From positions 4,524,501 through 4,588,500 of the forward strand of contig JAWKLJ010000001.1 of assembly GCA_041392805.1 (NCBI GenBank): a stretch of 64,000 bases of DNA. Direction: 5' to 3'. The DNA is from Saprospiraceae bacterium (lineage in GTDB: Bacteria > Bacteroidota > Bacteroidia > Chitinophagales > Saprospiraceae). The notes beneath the pieces were generated by a model. The model was given only the letters and a program-made list of their open reading frames with translations, had not been told where the DNA came from and searched no databases. Below are positions 42,409 to 50,991 of this stretch, one piece after another. Each line of letters starts with the position of its first letter. Within the stretch, counting starts at the first letter, position 1. The translations under genes were made by a program, and so were the position numbers.

Positions 42409-43290
42409 TTACTCGATGGTGAAATTCACCCGCCTGTTTTTTTGTCTACCTTCGGGGAAGTCTTTCCCATTCTTGGTATTAGGCGCAATGGGCTTATTTT
42501 CACCTTCTGATTTGGTTAAGATCTCTGCCGTTACACCCAGTTCCCGAAAATACTCCAAGGCACTTTGGGCTCTTTTGATTCCTAATTCAAGGTTATATTT
42601 TGGTGTCCCCTTGCTATCCGTGTGGCCTGTAATGATCATTTTGTCGGTAGGGTGAAGTTCTAAGTGGGTCTTAACCGAATCGGCATAGGTGATAAAAGAT
42701 TCTCCGGGAATAAATTCGGCAGAATTAAAACGGAAATTAGCATCCGAAAAAGTCATGTTTTTAAACTCAAAGGCGAGACCCGTATTGTCAAATTCATCAG
42801 GAATAGCTTTTGGGTCGAATAATTCAAAAAGTAAGGGCACACCTAAGGTGATATCTTCACTTTCACCACTCTTGAGCTTAATTCTATTTTTATCAACTCC
42901 TCTTCGTTCCAATAAGCTTCTGATATAATCTGCTCTGGCTGTCCCCAGTTCCTCGAAAATGCCTGGTGGGTCAATCCCTTTTTCATTAATGCAATAAAGA
43001 CCAGTAATAGTGAGATCACGAGTGGTATCCGCTTTCAAGATGGCTGCCAGTGTATCTAAAAAAGCCAGGTTATCATCATTTAAGCGAGCAGCCACAGCGG
43101 CAGAATCAAAGGCAAATTGGTCATATCCCTGGAGCACTACTTTATCCCCATCGGTTAGCCTTAGCGTTTTAAGGCGGACATCAATGGGCGCTTTTTCGCA
43201 CTGTTGGCGGATTTCACAAACAAAATACCAACGTGCCCAAGCGGCAAAAGCTAAGAAAGCAAGAAAAACCAAAAAGGCCAAAAACCTCAT
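42409..43290 (-). CDS. OmpA-family protein
   Basis: A 293-residue protein with an N-terminal hydrophobic segment (MRFLAFLVFLAFLAFAAWARW) and a C-terminal OmpA/MotB peptidoglycan-binding domain (residues ~185-293; MIITGHTDSKGTPKYNLELGIKRAQSALEYFRELGV, ending GRQKNRRVNFTIE). The middle (DKVVLQGYDQFAFDS...) looks like a second, degenerate OmpA-like module. It is probably envelope-anchored. It forms a same-strand pair with the HhH protein gene 44 bases downstream. Confidence 0.87.
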   Translation of the reverse strand: MRFLAFLVFLAFLAFAAWARWYFVCEIRQQCEKAPIDVRLKTLRLTDGDKVVLQGYDQFAFDSAAVAARLNDDNLAFLDTLAAILKADTTRDLTITGLYCINEKGIDPPGIFEELGTARADYIRSLLERRGVDKNRIKLKSGESEDITLGVPLLFELFDPKAIPDEFDNTGLAFEFKNMTFSDANFRFNSAEFIPGESFITYADSVKTHLELHPTDKMIITGHTDSKGTPKYNLELGIKRAQSALEYFRELGVTAEILTKSEGENKPIAPNTKNGKDFPEGRQKNRRVNFTIE

Positions 43291-43430
43291 ATATGATAGC
43301 GTTTATTAATTATTAAGGGCTTAATAAGTATACAATTATAGTGAAAAAATCAATAAGTGAGCTAAAATTTTATGGAATACCATGCTAAGTGAGCAGCAAG
43401 CTCGTTACCCACCGGCATCGACCTGGAGTC

Positions 43431-44186
43431 TTACGCCGGGGGGATAAAATACCGCTGGCGCATGACCTCATACAAAACCATCCCTGTCGCCACCGACACA
43501 TTCAGGGAGTCTGTTGTTCCTCGTTGTGGGATGATAAAGAGCTCATCGGCATCCTTGATCATCGAAGGGCTAATGCCATCTCCCTCGGCGCCAACAACGA
43601 TGGCAAGGGGTGCCGTCCAGTCGAGCTGGTACAGTGGTTGTTCGGCCTTTAGGCTACTGGCCATAATTTTCAGCCCAGATTGTTTAAGGAATTCTAGGGC
43701 ATTGACCAGGCTATTTTCTCGGCAAACGGGAATTTTCGTCAGTGCCCCTGCTGAGGCTTTCATGGCTTCTGCATTGATTTGTGCACTGCCTTTGAGGGGA
43801 ATAACCAAGGCATGTGCACCACATATCTCGGCTGTGCGGGCAATGGCGCCAAAGTTTCTTACATCCGTCACCCCATCCAAGATAACGATGAGCGGCTCCT
43901 CGGAGCGTTCGTAGATAGTCGGCAACACATCCGCTAGTAAATAAAAGGGAATGGGAGAAATATAGGCGATGATGCCCTGGTGATTCCCCCCCGTCAATTT
44001 ATTCATCCGCTCCTTAGGGATTACCTGCAAAGGAATATTGGCCTGCCGGGTCAGAAGGCGAACCTCTTTTTCAAAAGGACCGCTAATGCCCTGTTGGAAG
44101 ATCACTTTATCCAATGAAGCCCCAGATTGTATCGCATCCATTACAGGATGGCGGCCATAAATAATGGCTGTTTCTTTCTTGATCAT
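43431..44186 (-). CDS. TrmH/RlmB-family RNA 2'-O-ribose methyltransferase
   Basis: A 251-residue SPOUT methyltransferase. The N-terminal substrate-binding domain (IIYGRHPVMDAIQSGASLDKVIFQQG) precedes the knotted SAM domain with the three motifs ILDGVTDVRNFGAIARTAEICGAHALVIP, AIVVGAEGDGISPSMIKDADELFIIPQ and SLNVSVATGMVLYEVMRQR. Best match is 23S rRNA Gm2251 methylase (RlmB), but other TrmH targets are possible. The start at 44186 is chosen because the family N-terminus begins there; the frame is open 48 codons upstream. Confidence 0.9.
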   Translation of the reverse strand: MIKKETAIIYGRHPVMDAIQSGASLDKVIFQQGISGPFEKEVRLLTRQANIPLQVIPKERMNKLTGGNHQGIIAYISPIPFYLLADVLPTIYERSEEPLIVILDGVTDVRNFGAIARTAEICGAHALVIPLKGSAQINAEAMKASAGALTKIPVCRENSLVNALEFLKQSGLKIMASSLKAEQPLYQLDWTAPLAIVVGAEGDGISPSMIKDADELFIIPQRGTTDSLNVSVATGMVLYEVMRQRYFIPPA

Positions 44187-44372
44187 CGAAAGCAAAGTTA
44201 CATAAATAAAAAGGCTCGGTCCATCCCTTTTTGCTAGTAATTGTCGGGGAGGAGGTAGAATGTTTGGGTGGTACTTCCTTTTTAATACTTCTTTTTGCCT
44301 AATTTTATGGTCCGATTCTTTTTCGCCCAAATAAAACAGTTCAAATTATTGATGAACTAACCAAAATTAATT

Positions 44373-47300
44373 ATGAATACTGTGCAAACAAAAGTCTTCC
44401 ATGGGGTTATTTTTGTGATCCTTTTGTTTTTACCCCCAGCGCTCAATGCTCAAAAACAAACGCCTTTGGATGTAGCCCTCCGCTACGTGGAGCAAAAGCA
44501 TAGCCAATGGGGGCTCCAGCCCGCCGATATTAAAGAGATGATGGTGAGTGATCAGTTTTTGTCCAAACACAATCAAGTCAGCCATTTTTATTTTTTGCAA
44601 CAATTAGCAGGAATAGAAGTGGAGTCGGCTGTGCTGGGCGTACATGTTACATCAGATGGTAAAATTGGCTTTGCTACCAGCCGCTTTGTTGCCGATTTGG
44701 AACACAAAGTGAAGGCAACTTCGCCAAGCCTGGAGGCTAAAGCCGCCATTCAGAAGGCGGCGGAACACCTCGGTCTGCCTTTCGACAATGCTGTACAGTT
44801 CCTTGAAAAGGAAGGGACACATGCTTTTCGTTTTTCCCCAGGGAAAACGGCTCGCAATGATATTCAGGTGCAACTCATTTTTTGGCCACAGCCCCATACC
44901 GATCAAGTCCATTTGGTGTGGCGGGTAACCCTGGAAGAGCCTACGGCTGCTATGAAAATCTGGGACCTCCTGGTGGATGCGACAAATGGAGACCTGCTAC
45001 AACAAAGAGATCGGGTCTTGCGCTGTAATTTCTCCGGCAAAGCTTCTCACGAACATGATGTTTCCTGTCAATCAGCGGAAGCGATCTCCTTTAAACCCTT
45101 ACAGGAGGCACTGAGTACGACCTATACGCTACCTCCTACGGCCGGAGAGACCTATCATGTTTTCCCTTTTCCTTTGGCCAACCCCCTGCAAGGGCCTCGC
45201 CAATTAATGAATAGCCCAGCAGACAATGAGGCCTCGCCCTATGGATGGCACGATACAGATGGTCTCCCTGGCGCTGAATATACCATTACCCGGGGAAACA
45301 ATGTGCATGCTTTTCAAGATCGCAATGGCAATAGTGTAAGTGCAGGAGATGAACCAGATGGCGGATCTTCTTTGATATTTGATTTTCCATTGGATTTGAG
45401 CAAGGAACCCGATCAGTATATCGATGCGGCGGTCACCCAATTGTTTTATACGACCAATGCAGTACATGACTTTTTTTATGCCTATGGCTTTGATGAAGCG
45501 GCCGGAAATTTTCAAGAAAACAACTATGGGAAGGGCGGCCAGGGCAGCGACGGGGTAATGGCCAATGCACAAGACTTTGGAGCAGATCCGTATCAAGAAC
45601 CAGCTGACCCTTCGGATGACCAGCTTAATAATGCCAATTTTTTTAGCCCCAGAGATGGCGAGAATCCCCGGATACAATTATACCTCTTCGACCGGCAGGG
45701 AAATGACCTGTTTACGGTGCTAGAACCTGAGCCATTGCGTGGCGCCTTTGAGACGGGGATCGCCGTATTTGGCCCATCTATTACCAGCACACCTATTGAA
45801 GGGAGCATTGCTAATGCCATTGACAACTCCAATAAGCCTACCCTGGGCTGTAATGCGATAAGCAATGCAAGTGAGGTGAATGGAAAAATTGCTATGATTG
45901 ATAGGGGGGAATGCTATTTTAAAGAAAAAACCCTGAATGCCCAGGCTGCTGGTGCTATTGCGGTTATTATATGCAATTTTGAGGATGTAATTATCGATAT
46001 GGGCTCTCCCAGTGGTATCGCTGAGCCAAATATTCCTACCTTGATGCTTAAAAATACCGATTGTCAGACCATTCGAAACTTCCTTAATCAGGGTGTCCAG
46101 GTTAAATTGCAGCAGCCTGATATCTCGGGGCCTACCTTTGTAGATGGAGATTTTGATAATGTAGTCGTGGCGCATGAATATGGTCATGGCATTTCCAACA
46201 GATTAACAGGTGGCCCATCTAGTGCAGGGTGTTTGTTCAATGATGAAAACATGGGAGAAGGCTGGAGTGATTTTTTCTCCTTAGTGATGACGGTGAAACC
46301 TGGTGAAAATGGTACGGAACCCAAACATGTGGGGTCCTATGTTTGGACGAGAACGGCCGCTGGGACCGGTGTCCGCCGCCTGCCCTATGCAACAGATCTA
46401 GCGATAAATAACCAGACTTTCAAAGATATCATCGGAACGGGAGGAGTGGTTTATAATCCTCGCCCAACAGAAGAACCAGTGAGGGGGGCGCCTCACCCGT
46501 TAGGCGAAATCTGGACAGGTGTTTTGTGGGATTTATATTGGGCAATGGTCGAAGTATATGATTTTGATGAAGACCTGATACACGGAACCGGCGGGAATAA
46601 CATGGCGGTTCAACTGGTTTTGGATGGCCTCAAATTGCAGGCTTGCAATCCTGGCTTCATTGATGGGCGCGATGCCATTTTGAAGGCGGATGAATTGACC
46701 TATAACGGTGCCAACCAGTGCTTGATTTGGGAAGTTTTTGCGCGAAGAGGCTTAGGTTTTGGTGCTAGTCAAGGCTCCCAATTTGATCGCAATGATGGTG
46801 TCGAAAGTTTTGAGGTGAACCCTGCCTGCATCCCTAGTCTAAAAATAGCCAAACAAGCCACCTCTGTGATCAATCCAGGAGATGAGATTACCTATACCCT
46901 TCAGGTTTTTAACCACAAACCTTCCGCCATTAGTGGTGTAGTCGTCACGGATATTTTGCCGGATGGGACTAGTTTTATAGCGGGCTCTGCTACAGGGAAT
47001 GACGATGTCGATTTAAATGGCAACATGATTTCCTTTTCCATAGGGAATATGGCGGCGGGAGATACAGTGACGCTTTCCTATCGGGTCTTTACAAGCTCGG
47101 AACTTAAGTCAACCCGCCAGTTTTATGATGACGTGGAGAGTCTTACTACAGAAGAAACATGGATCTTTGATTTTTTGGAGGGAACGACTATTTGGGAGGT
47201 GAGTAACGTGGAAGCACATAGTGGAACCAAGGCTTGGTACGTAGAGAATACCAATACGGAAAACGACCAGATTCTATATTTGGCTGAACCTATCCGAATT

Positions 47301-48017
47301 GAAGGAACGCAACCGGTGCTTCGCTTTTTTCATGAATATGAGACTGAGGCCGGTTTCGATGGGGGTTTTGTGGAAGTTTCGGCAGATGGTGGCAATTTTT
47401 GGCGCGCTTTAGATCCGGCTACCTATTTTAGGGGCAATAATTTGCAACCGATTAATTACAGTACTTTTGCGGTCCCCGGCATTCACGCTTTTAGTGGAAA
47501 TAGCAATGGCTTTATGGCCAGTTATGTAGATTTGAGCGAATTCATTGGCCAAGATATTCAAATTAGGTTTCGGTTTGGAACAGATGGCGTAGAAAGCCGC
47601 CTGGGTTGGTTTATTGATGATATTGAAATAATGGACCTGTTTAATTACCAATCGGAGGCTTGTGTCATAAGTGAAGAAGGCGATGAGGCCTGTGCTTTTG
47701 CCCCAGAACGAGGAACTGTCGTCAATGATGAGACCGTATTGCCTGTAAGTGAGATTCCCTCCTTAGGTGCGACGGTTTCTATTTTCCCCAATCCAGCCCA
47801 ATCCATGTTGAATGTGGCTGTTGTATCAGAAAAGGCCAGTCCAGTGGCGATTAGTCTTTTTAGTATTGATGGTAAATTGTTATTGGAACAACGTCGGCAA
47901 CTGCAGGTAGGGGAGCAGCGCTTTGCCATGGATGTCTCCTCTCTGGCTACTGGATTTTATTTAGTTCGGTTGAGTGCCGATAATACGGTTGTTACCCAAA
48001 AACTGGTTATTGAGTAA
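44373..48017 (+). CDS. M36 (fungalysin-type) metallopeptidase with T9SS sorting domain
   Basis: A 1214-residue secreted protease. Order: signal peptide (cut near ALNAQ), FTP-like propeptide (residues ~30-210), M36 catalytic region with an inserted PA domain (NGKIAMIDRGECYFKEKTLNAQAAGAIAVIICN, ~506-540), zinc motif VVAHEYGHGISNRL (~599-612) with the downstream GEGWSDFFS Glu, a DUF11-type domain (~825-910), a beta-sandwich with 'DVES...W' opening (~925-1090), and a type A T9SS sorting domain (VSIFPNPAQSMLNV...VVTQKLVIE). It would be exported by Sec, then by T9SS across the outer membrane. It has its own unit with a downstream hairpin terminator. Confidence 0.95.
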   Translation: MNTVQTKVFHGVIFVILLFLPPALNAQKQTPLDVALRYVEQKHSQWGLQPADIKEMMVSDQFLSKHNQVSHFYFLQQLAGIEVESAVLGVHVTSDGKIGFATSRFVADLEHKVKATSPSLEAKAAIQKAAEHLGLPFDNAVQFLEKEGTHAFRFSPGKTARNDIQVQLIFWPQPHTDQVHLVWRVTLEEPTAAMKIWDLLVDATNGDLLQQRDRVLRCNFSGKASHEHDVSCQSAEAISFKPLQEALSTTYTLPPTAGETYHVFPFPLANPLQGPRQLMNSPADNEASPYGWHDTDGLPGAEYTITRGNNVHAFQDRNGNSVSAGDEPDGGSSLIFDFPLDLSKEPDQYIDAAVTQLFYTTNAVHDFFYAYGFDEAAGNFQENNYGKGGQGSDGVMANAQDFGADPYQEPADPSDDQLNNANFFSPRDGENPRIQLYLFDRQGNDLFTVLEPEPLRGAFETGIAVFGPSITSTPIEGSIANAIDNSNKPTLGCNAISNASEVNGKIAMIDRGECYFKEKTLNAQAAGAIAVIICNFEDVIIDMGSPSGIAEPNIPTLMLKNTDCQTIRNFLNQGVQVKLQQPDISGPTFVDGDFDNVVVAHEYGHGISNRLTGGPSSAGCLFNDENMGEGWSDFFSLVMTVKPGENGTEPKHVGSYVWTRTAAGTGVRRLPYATDLAINNQTFKDIIGTGGVVYNPRPTEEPVRGAPHPLGEIWTGVLWDLYWAMVEVYDFDEDLIHGTGGNNMAVQLVLDGLKLQACNPGFIDGRDAILKADELTYNGANQCLIWEVFARRGLGFGASQGSQFDRNDGVESFEVNPACIPSLKIAKQATSVINPGDEITYTLQVFNHKPSAISGVVVTDILPDGTSFIAGSATGNDDVDLNGNMISFSIGNMAAGDTVTLSYRVFTSSELKSTRQFYDDVESLTTEETWIFDFLEGTTIWEVSNVEAHSGTKAWYVENTNTENDQILYLAEPIRIEGTQPVLRFFHEYETEAGFDGGFVEVSADGGNFWRALDPATYFRGNNLQPINYSTFAVPGIHAFSGNSNGFMASYVDLSEFIGQDIQIRFRFGTDGVESRLGWFIDDIEIMDLFNYQSEACVISEEGDEACAFAPERGTVVNDETVLPVSEIPSLGATVSIFPNPAQSMLNVAVVSEKASPVAISLFSIDGKLLLEQRRQLQVGEQRFAMDVSSLATGFYLVRLSADNTVVTQKLVIE

Positions 48018-48025
48018 ATTCGAAG

Positions 48026-48057
48026 AAAAAAAAACTCCCGAGCCTTTTGCCCGGGAG
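48026..48057 (-). terminator. Minus-strand rho-independent terminator
   Basis: Read on the minus strand, CTCCCG...CGGGAG forms the stem and is followed by nine T's (48034 down to 48026). It would end transcripts arriving from the S24 repressor gene. A near copy lies at 59119-59151. Confidence 0.6.
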
Positions 48058-48107
48058 GGAATGATCAAAAAACAGCAGGATATAACAATGTTTGAAAACA
48101 TTATTCG

Positions 48108-48151
48108 ATAGCAATGATTGTCCAGGCGTCGGTCTGGACGATCGTTGCTAT
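48108..48151 (+). terminator. Strong hairpin/terminator after the M36 protease gene
   Basis: An 18-bp stem with two G-U pairs (ATAGCAATGATTGTCCAG with CTGGACGATCGTTGCTAT) and an 8-base loop is followed by TGTATTTTTATTTG. It fits termination of the protease transcript. With the minus-strand terminator at 48026 it makes the two convergent 3' UTRs overlap. The rest of 48018-48324 shows nothing else. Confidence 0.65.
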
Positions 48152-48324
48152 TGTATTTTTATTTGAAATTACAACGTGCGAAGACACCTGAAAGAGAAGC
48201 TATCAGGGTATTAGTATCAGTTTGCAGATGAAAGTACCTGTTTGGGTAGATCTCTTAAAACAAAATTTACGCCTTTCGGCTAATATGGTCTACGCCTACC
48301 CCAGCATACGCGCTAAGAGGCCCA

Positions 48325-49059
48325 TCACAAATCGCTTATTCTGCGAATGACTCGATACAAACGCGTATATTCATTTACTTCTTCAATGAATGGATCATAT
48401 TCGAGGTGATTAGCCGAAATGAGTTTCAAATGAGTGACTCTATTTTTATGGTTTGTAATTCGTTGCACGTATTTCACCCAGAGCGAGCCATTGTTCTTGA
48501 CCGCATAGATTTTGTTGTCGCGGATTTCATGAACGCCGGCAATTTCACGGCAAATCACAAGGTCACTATCCCTTATAATGGGTTCCATACTATTGCCACT
48601 AATCGGAAAGCTGACCAAGCTGCTACCTGCCAAACCAGGAATGCTAAAAAAGGACGTATCTTCCGTTGCAAAGCCACCTACTTCTACAGCCGTACCCGCA
48701 AAAGCTTCTACACTGGTAAACAGAATATTGCCTCTGGTGGGTACTTCATTACTCATAGGCGTTTCTTCGGGTAGGTCGAAGCCAAAAGGCGTGCCCATGT
48801 CATCTAATAAATAAGACTCATTAACACCATACTCACTACAAACAATACGTGCCTGCCGGTAATCTATGCAGCGTTTATCATCCGCATTGAGATAGGCTCT
48901 GATAATATGCCCATAGGCCTTATTGCCAAGGATTCTTTCTGCAAAATCCCCCATCCCTTTACCGTTGCGGTCATTCTTAACCACCACGCCTTTCTCTTCT
49001 AATAATTGAAAAACCTTGATAAAACGCTCGTTGAGCTGGATCCTATCTTCACGTATCAT
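48325..49059 (-). CDS. S24/LexA-like self-cleaving repressor
   Basis: A 244-residue repressor: an N-terminal DNA-binding half (residues ~1-90, RIQLNERFIKVFQLLEEKGVVVKND) and a C-terminal S24 domain with the catalytic Ser157 (FPISGNSMEP) and Lys196 (GSLWVKYV). An Ala121-Gly122 bond (EAFAGTAVEV) lies at the spacing of the LexA cleavage site, so damage-induced self-cleavage is likely. Three evenly spaced TGTTTTTAAAA-type sites upstream (49073, 49121, 49168), one overlapping the -7 box, point to autorepression. It could be the genome's SOS regulator or a phage-derived repressor; no phage genes flank it. Confidence 0.85.
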   Translation of the reverse strand: MIREDRIQLNERFIKVFQLLEEKGVVVKNDRNGKGMGDFAERILGNKAYGHIIRAYLNADDKRCIDYRQARIVCSEYGVNESYLLDDMGTPFGFDLPEETPMSNEVPTRGNILFTSVEAFAGTAVEVGGFATEDTSFFSIPGLAGSSLVSFPISGNSMEPIIRDSDLVICREIAGVHEIRDNKIYAVKNNGSLWVKYVQRITNHKNRVTHLKLISANHLEYDPFIEEVNEYTRLYRVIRRISDL

Positions 49060-49072
49060 GTTTGAAGATTTA

Positions 49073-49182
49073 TGTTTTTAAAACAAAACTAAATAATTTG
49101 GTTGCAATATAAAACGAATTTGTTTTTAAAACAAATAATTTCAAAGGAATATTTTTAAATTATTTGTTGTTTTTAAAAATAA
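49073..49182 (-). promoter_or_regulatory. Promoter and three operator-like sites of the S24 repressor gene
   Basis: TGTTTTTAAAACAAA occurs at 49073-49087 and 49121-49135, and TGTTTTTAAAAATAA at 49168-49182, at 48- and 47-bp intervals. The second lies within a longer palindrome (ATTTGTTTT-T-AAAACAAAT). The first overlaps a minus-strand -7 box TAGTTTTG (49084-49091). This is the layout of an autoregulated repressor. The remaining sequence to 49387 contains no gene I recognise. Confidence 0.7.
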
Positions 49183-49387
49183 TGCCACACAAAAGGGAAG
49201 TTGGAAAACCGAAGTCTGAAATGCGAGATCGGAGGGCCACCTAGGCAAAAGGTGCCGCTTTTCCCCAAAAGGGTCGCCTTCACCTTCGATGGCTGAGTGC
49301 CAAAGGCTACAAGTTGACTGACTACTAGCTCGTATGTGATTGGGCTGGAGATGCACCGCTTGTTAAGTCCCGACCTTCCCAGTTCTT

Positions 49388-50587
49388 TCAGCGTGCTACG
49401 ATATTTTCCATCACTTTCAGCACTACATCCAGCTCTTCCACCGTATTATAATAATGAGGAGAAAGTCGCAAGAGCCAATCTACCTTTTTCTTTCCCATAT
49501 CAAAACGGTTATACGCCTGGCTGGTATATGCGCTATTTATGCCTTGCTGGAGCAAATGCTGGTGCAAGTGAGGAGCTTGCCAATCAGGCAAGTGCAGGGT
49601 GACGATACCCGCTTTTTCTACTCCCAGGTCAAGGACTCGGATCGGGGGTATTGCCTGTAAGCCATCTCGAAGGTACTGCGCCAGCCATTTAACCCTTTTT
49701 TCAATGCGATCCATCCCTATTTCATTTGTATAGGCAGCAGCCACAGCGGCCCCCAACATAAAAGCGTAGGGCTTTTCCCATAATTCAAAACGTTTAGCAT
49801 TTCCTAAGGCTTCGAATTCGTCCTCTGCACTCCAAGCTGCACTGTGCAGATCTAAAAAGAGAGGAGCGAGATGTTGCTCCAAAACGCGGTCAGACACAAA
49901 AAGAAAACCCGTTCCTCGTGGTCCTCGCAAGAACTTTCGGCCCGTACCACTTAGAAAATCACAGCCTATTTTTTCTACATCCAGTACCAACTGCCCAATC
50001 GATTGACAAGCATCCACCAAATAGAGGATGTCTCGCTCCCTGCAAGCTTTACCAATGGCTTCGATGGGTTGGATCAATCCTGAATTGGTGGGAACATGGG
50101 TAACTGCAACAAGTTTGGGGTGGTATTGATCCATCTTTTGGACCATGTCTTGGGGGTCAACGCCGCCTTCCGGGACATCACGAGCATGCACAATTTGGAC
50201 ACCCCATAATTGTTTGATTTGCAAAAAAGCGATTTGATTCGAAACATAATCATTCAAGGTCGTCAGGATGACGTCGCCCTGTCGGAAGGGAATAGCGGAA
50301 AGGGCCTTATTATAAGCATCTGTTGCATTAGTGGCAAAAGCGATCTGACTCGCTTTGGCGTTTATGAGTTTGGCAAAATTGGTGTAAAAGGCGTCCAATC
50401 CTTCTTTTTGTAGGGCCGCTGTTTCGTAGCCACCATAATCCATCTCCATTTGGAGGTAGTGATCAATGTTTTTTTTAACGCCTAAAGGCATAAAAGCAGC
50501 ACCGGCATTATTGAGGTGAATAAGGCTTGATGTCCCCGGCGTATCTTTTCGAAATTGGGCTATTTCTGATGAGGTGAATAGGTTCAT
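49388..50587 (-). CDS. Class V aminotransferase family PLP enzyme
   Basis: A 399-residue fold-type I PLP enzyme of the aminotransferase V / cysteine desulfurase-like family. It has LIHLNNAGAAFMP near the start, the cofactor region FATNATDAYNKAL, VTHVPTNSGLIQPIEAIGKACRERDILYLVDACQSIGQLVLDVEKIGCDFLSGTGRKFLRGPRGTGFLFV with the Schiff-base Lys in TGRKFLRGPRG. The active-site Cys loop of IscS/SufS is not evident, so an isopenicillin N epimerase-like or selenocysteine-lyase-like role is more likely. The exact substrate is unknown. The start at 50587 gives the family N-terminus. Confidence 0.85.
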   Translation of the reverse strand: MNLFTSSEIAQFRKDTPGTSSLIHLNNAGAAFMPLGVKKNIDHYLQMEMDYGGYETAALQKEGLDAFYTNFAKLINAKASQIAFATNATDAYNKALSAIPFRQGDVILTTLNDYVSNQIAFLQIKQLWGVQIVHARDVPEGGVDPQDMVQKMDQYHPKLVAVTHVPTNSGLIQPIEAIGKACRERDILYLVDACQSIGQLVLDVEKIGCDFLSGTGRKFLRGPRGTGFLFVSDRVLEQHLAPLFLDLHSAAWSAEDEFEALGNAKRFELWEKPYAFMLGAAVAAAYTNEIGMDRIEKRVKWLAQYLRDGLQAIPPIRVLDLGVEKAGIVTLHLPDWQAPHLHQHLLQQGINSAYTSQAYNRFDMGKKKVDWLLRLSPHYYNTVEELDVVLKVMENIVAR

Positions 50588-50632
50588 GATCTGTTTTTTC
50601 AAAAGCACAAATTAAATGTATGAATTACCTTT

Positions 50633-50890
50633 CTAGGGTAAATCGATTTTAATATTTAAAATTTTCAATACCATGATTTGCGTAAATCCTTGCTGAAAGC
50701 TAATTTTGATCTCCCTTGATAACAAGGTCATGATAAGGTCATAGTCGCCGGAAATTTGCGTGCTAAGGGCATTAGTATGAATTTCAACCCCTTTATTTTG
50801 ACGTAGTCGACGGATGAAATCCAGGATGGGCGTCTCATAATCTTCTTGCAAAGGATACATACTAATATCTACAGATGCATTCATTTTCAT
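50633..50890 (-). CDS. MTH1187/YkoF-like thiamine-binding family protein
   Basis: An 85-residue protein with the ferredoxin-like layout of the thiamine-binding (MTH1187/YkoF) family: ASVDISMYPLQEDYETPILDFIRRLRQNKGVEIHTNALSTQISGDYDLIMTLL. Relatives bind hydroxymethylpyrimidine or thiamine, but the ligand here is unknown. It is divergent from ftsK. The frame is open 20 codons upstream (50950), but the family pattern starts at 50890 or 50884. Confidence 0.7.
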   Translation of the reverse strand: MKMNASVDISMYPLQEDYETPILDFIRRLRQNKGVEIHTNALSTQISGDYDLIMTLLSREIKISFQQGFTQIMVLKILNIKIDLP

Positions 50891-50956
50891 TATCTTTGTT
50901 GTAGCCTCTAATGTAAAGAAATTAAAAATTACTGCGGAAGCCTGTTCCATAATTCC

Positions 50957-50964
50957 TATATTTG
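50957..50964 (+). promoter_or_regulatory. Putative -7 box of the ftsK promoter
   Basis: TATATTTG is a full match to TAnnTTTG, 27 bases before the ftsK start; the -33 region is weak (TGCG at the right distance). Confidence 0.4.
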
Positions 50965-50991
50965 GACCCTATATACTGGTGAAAATAATTT

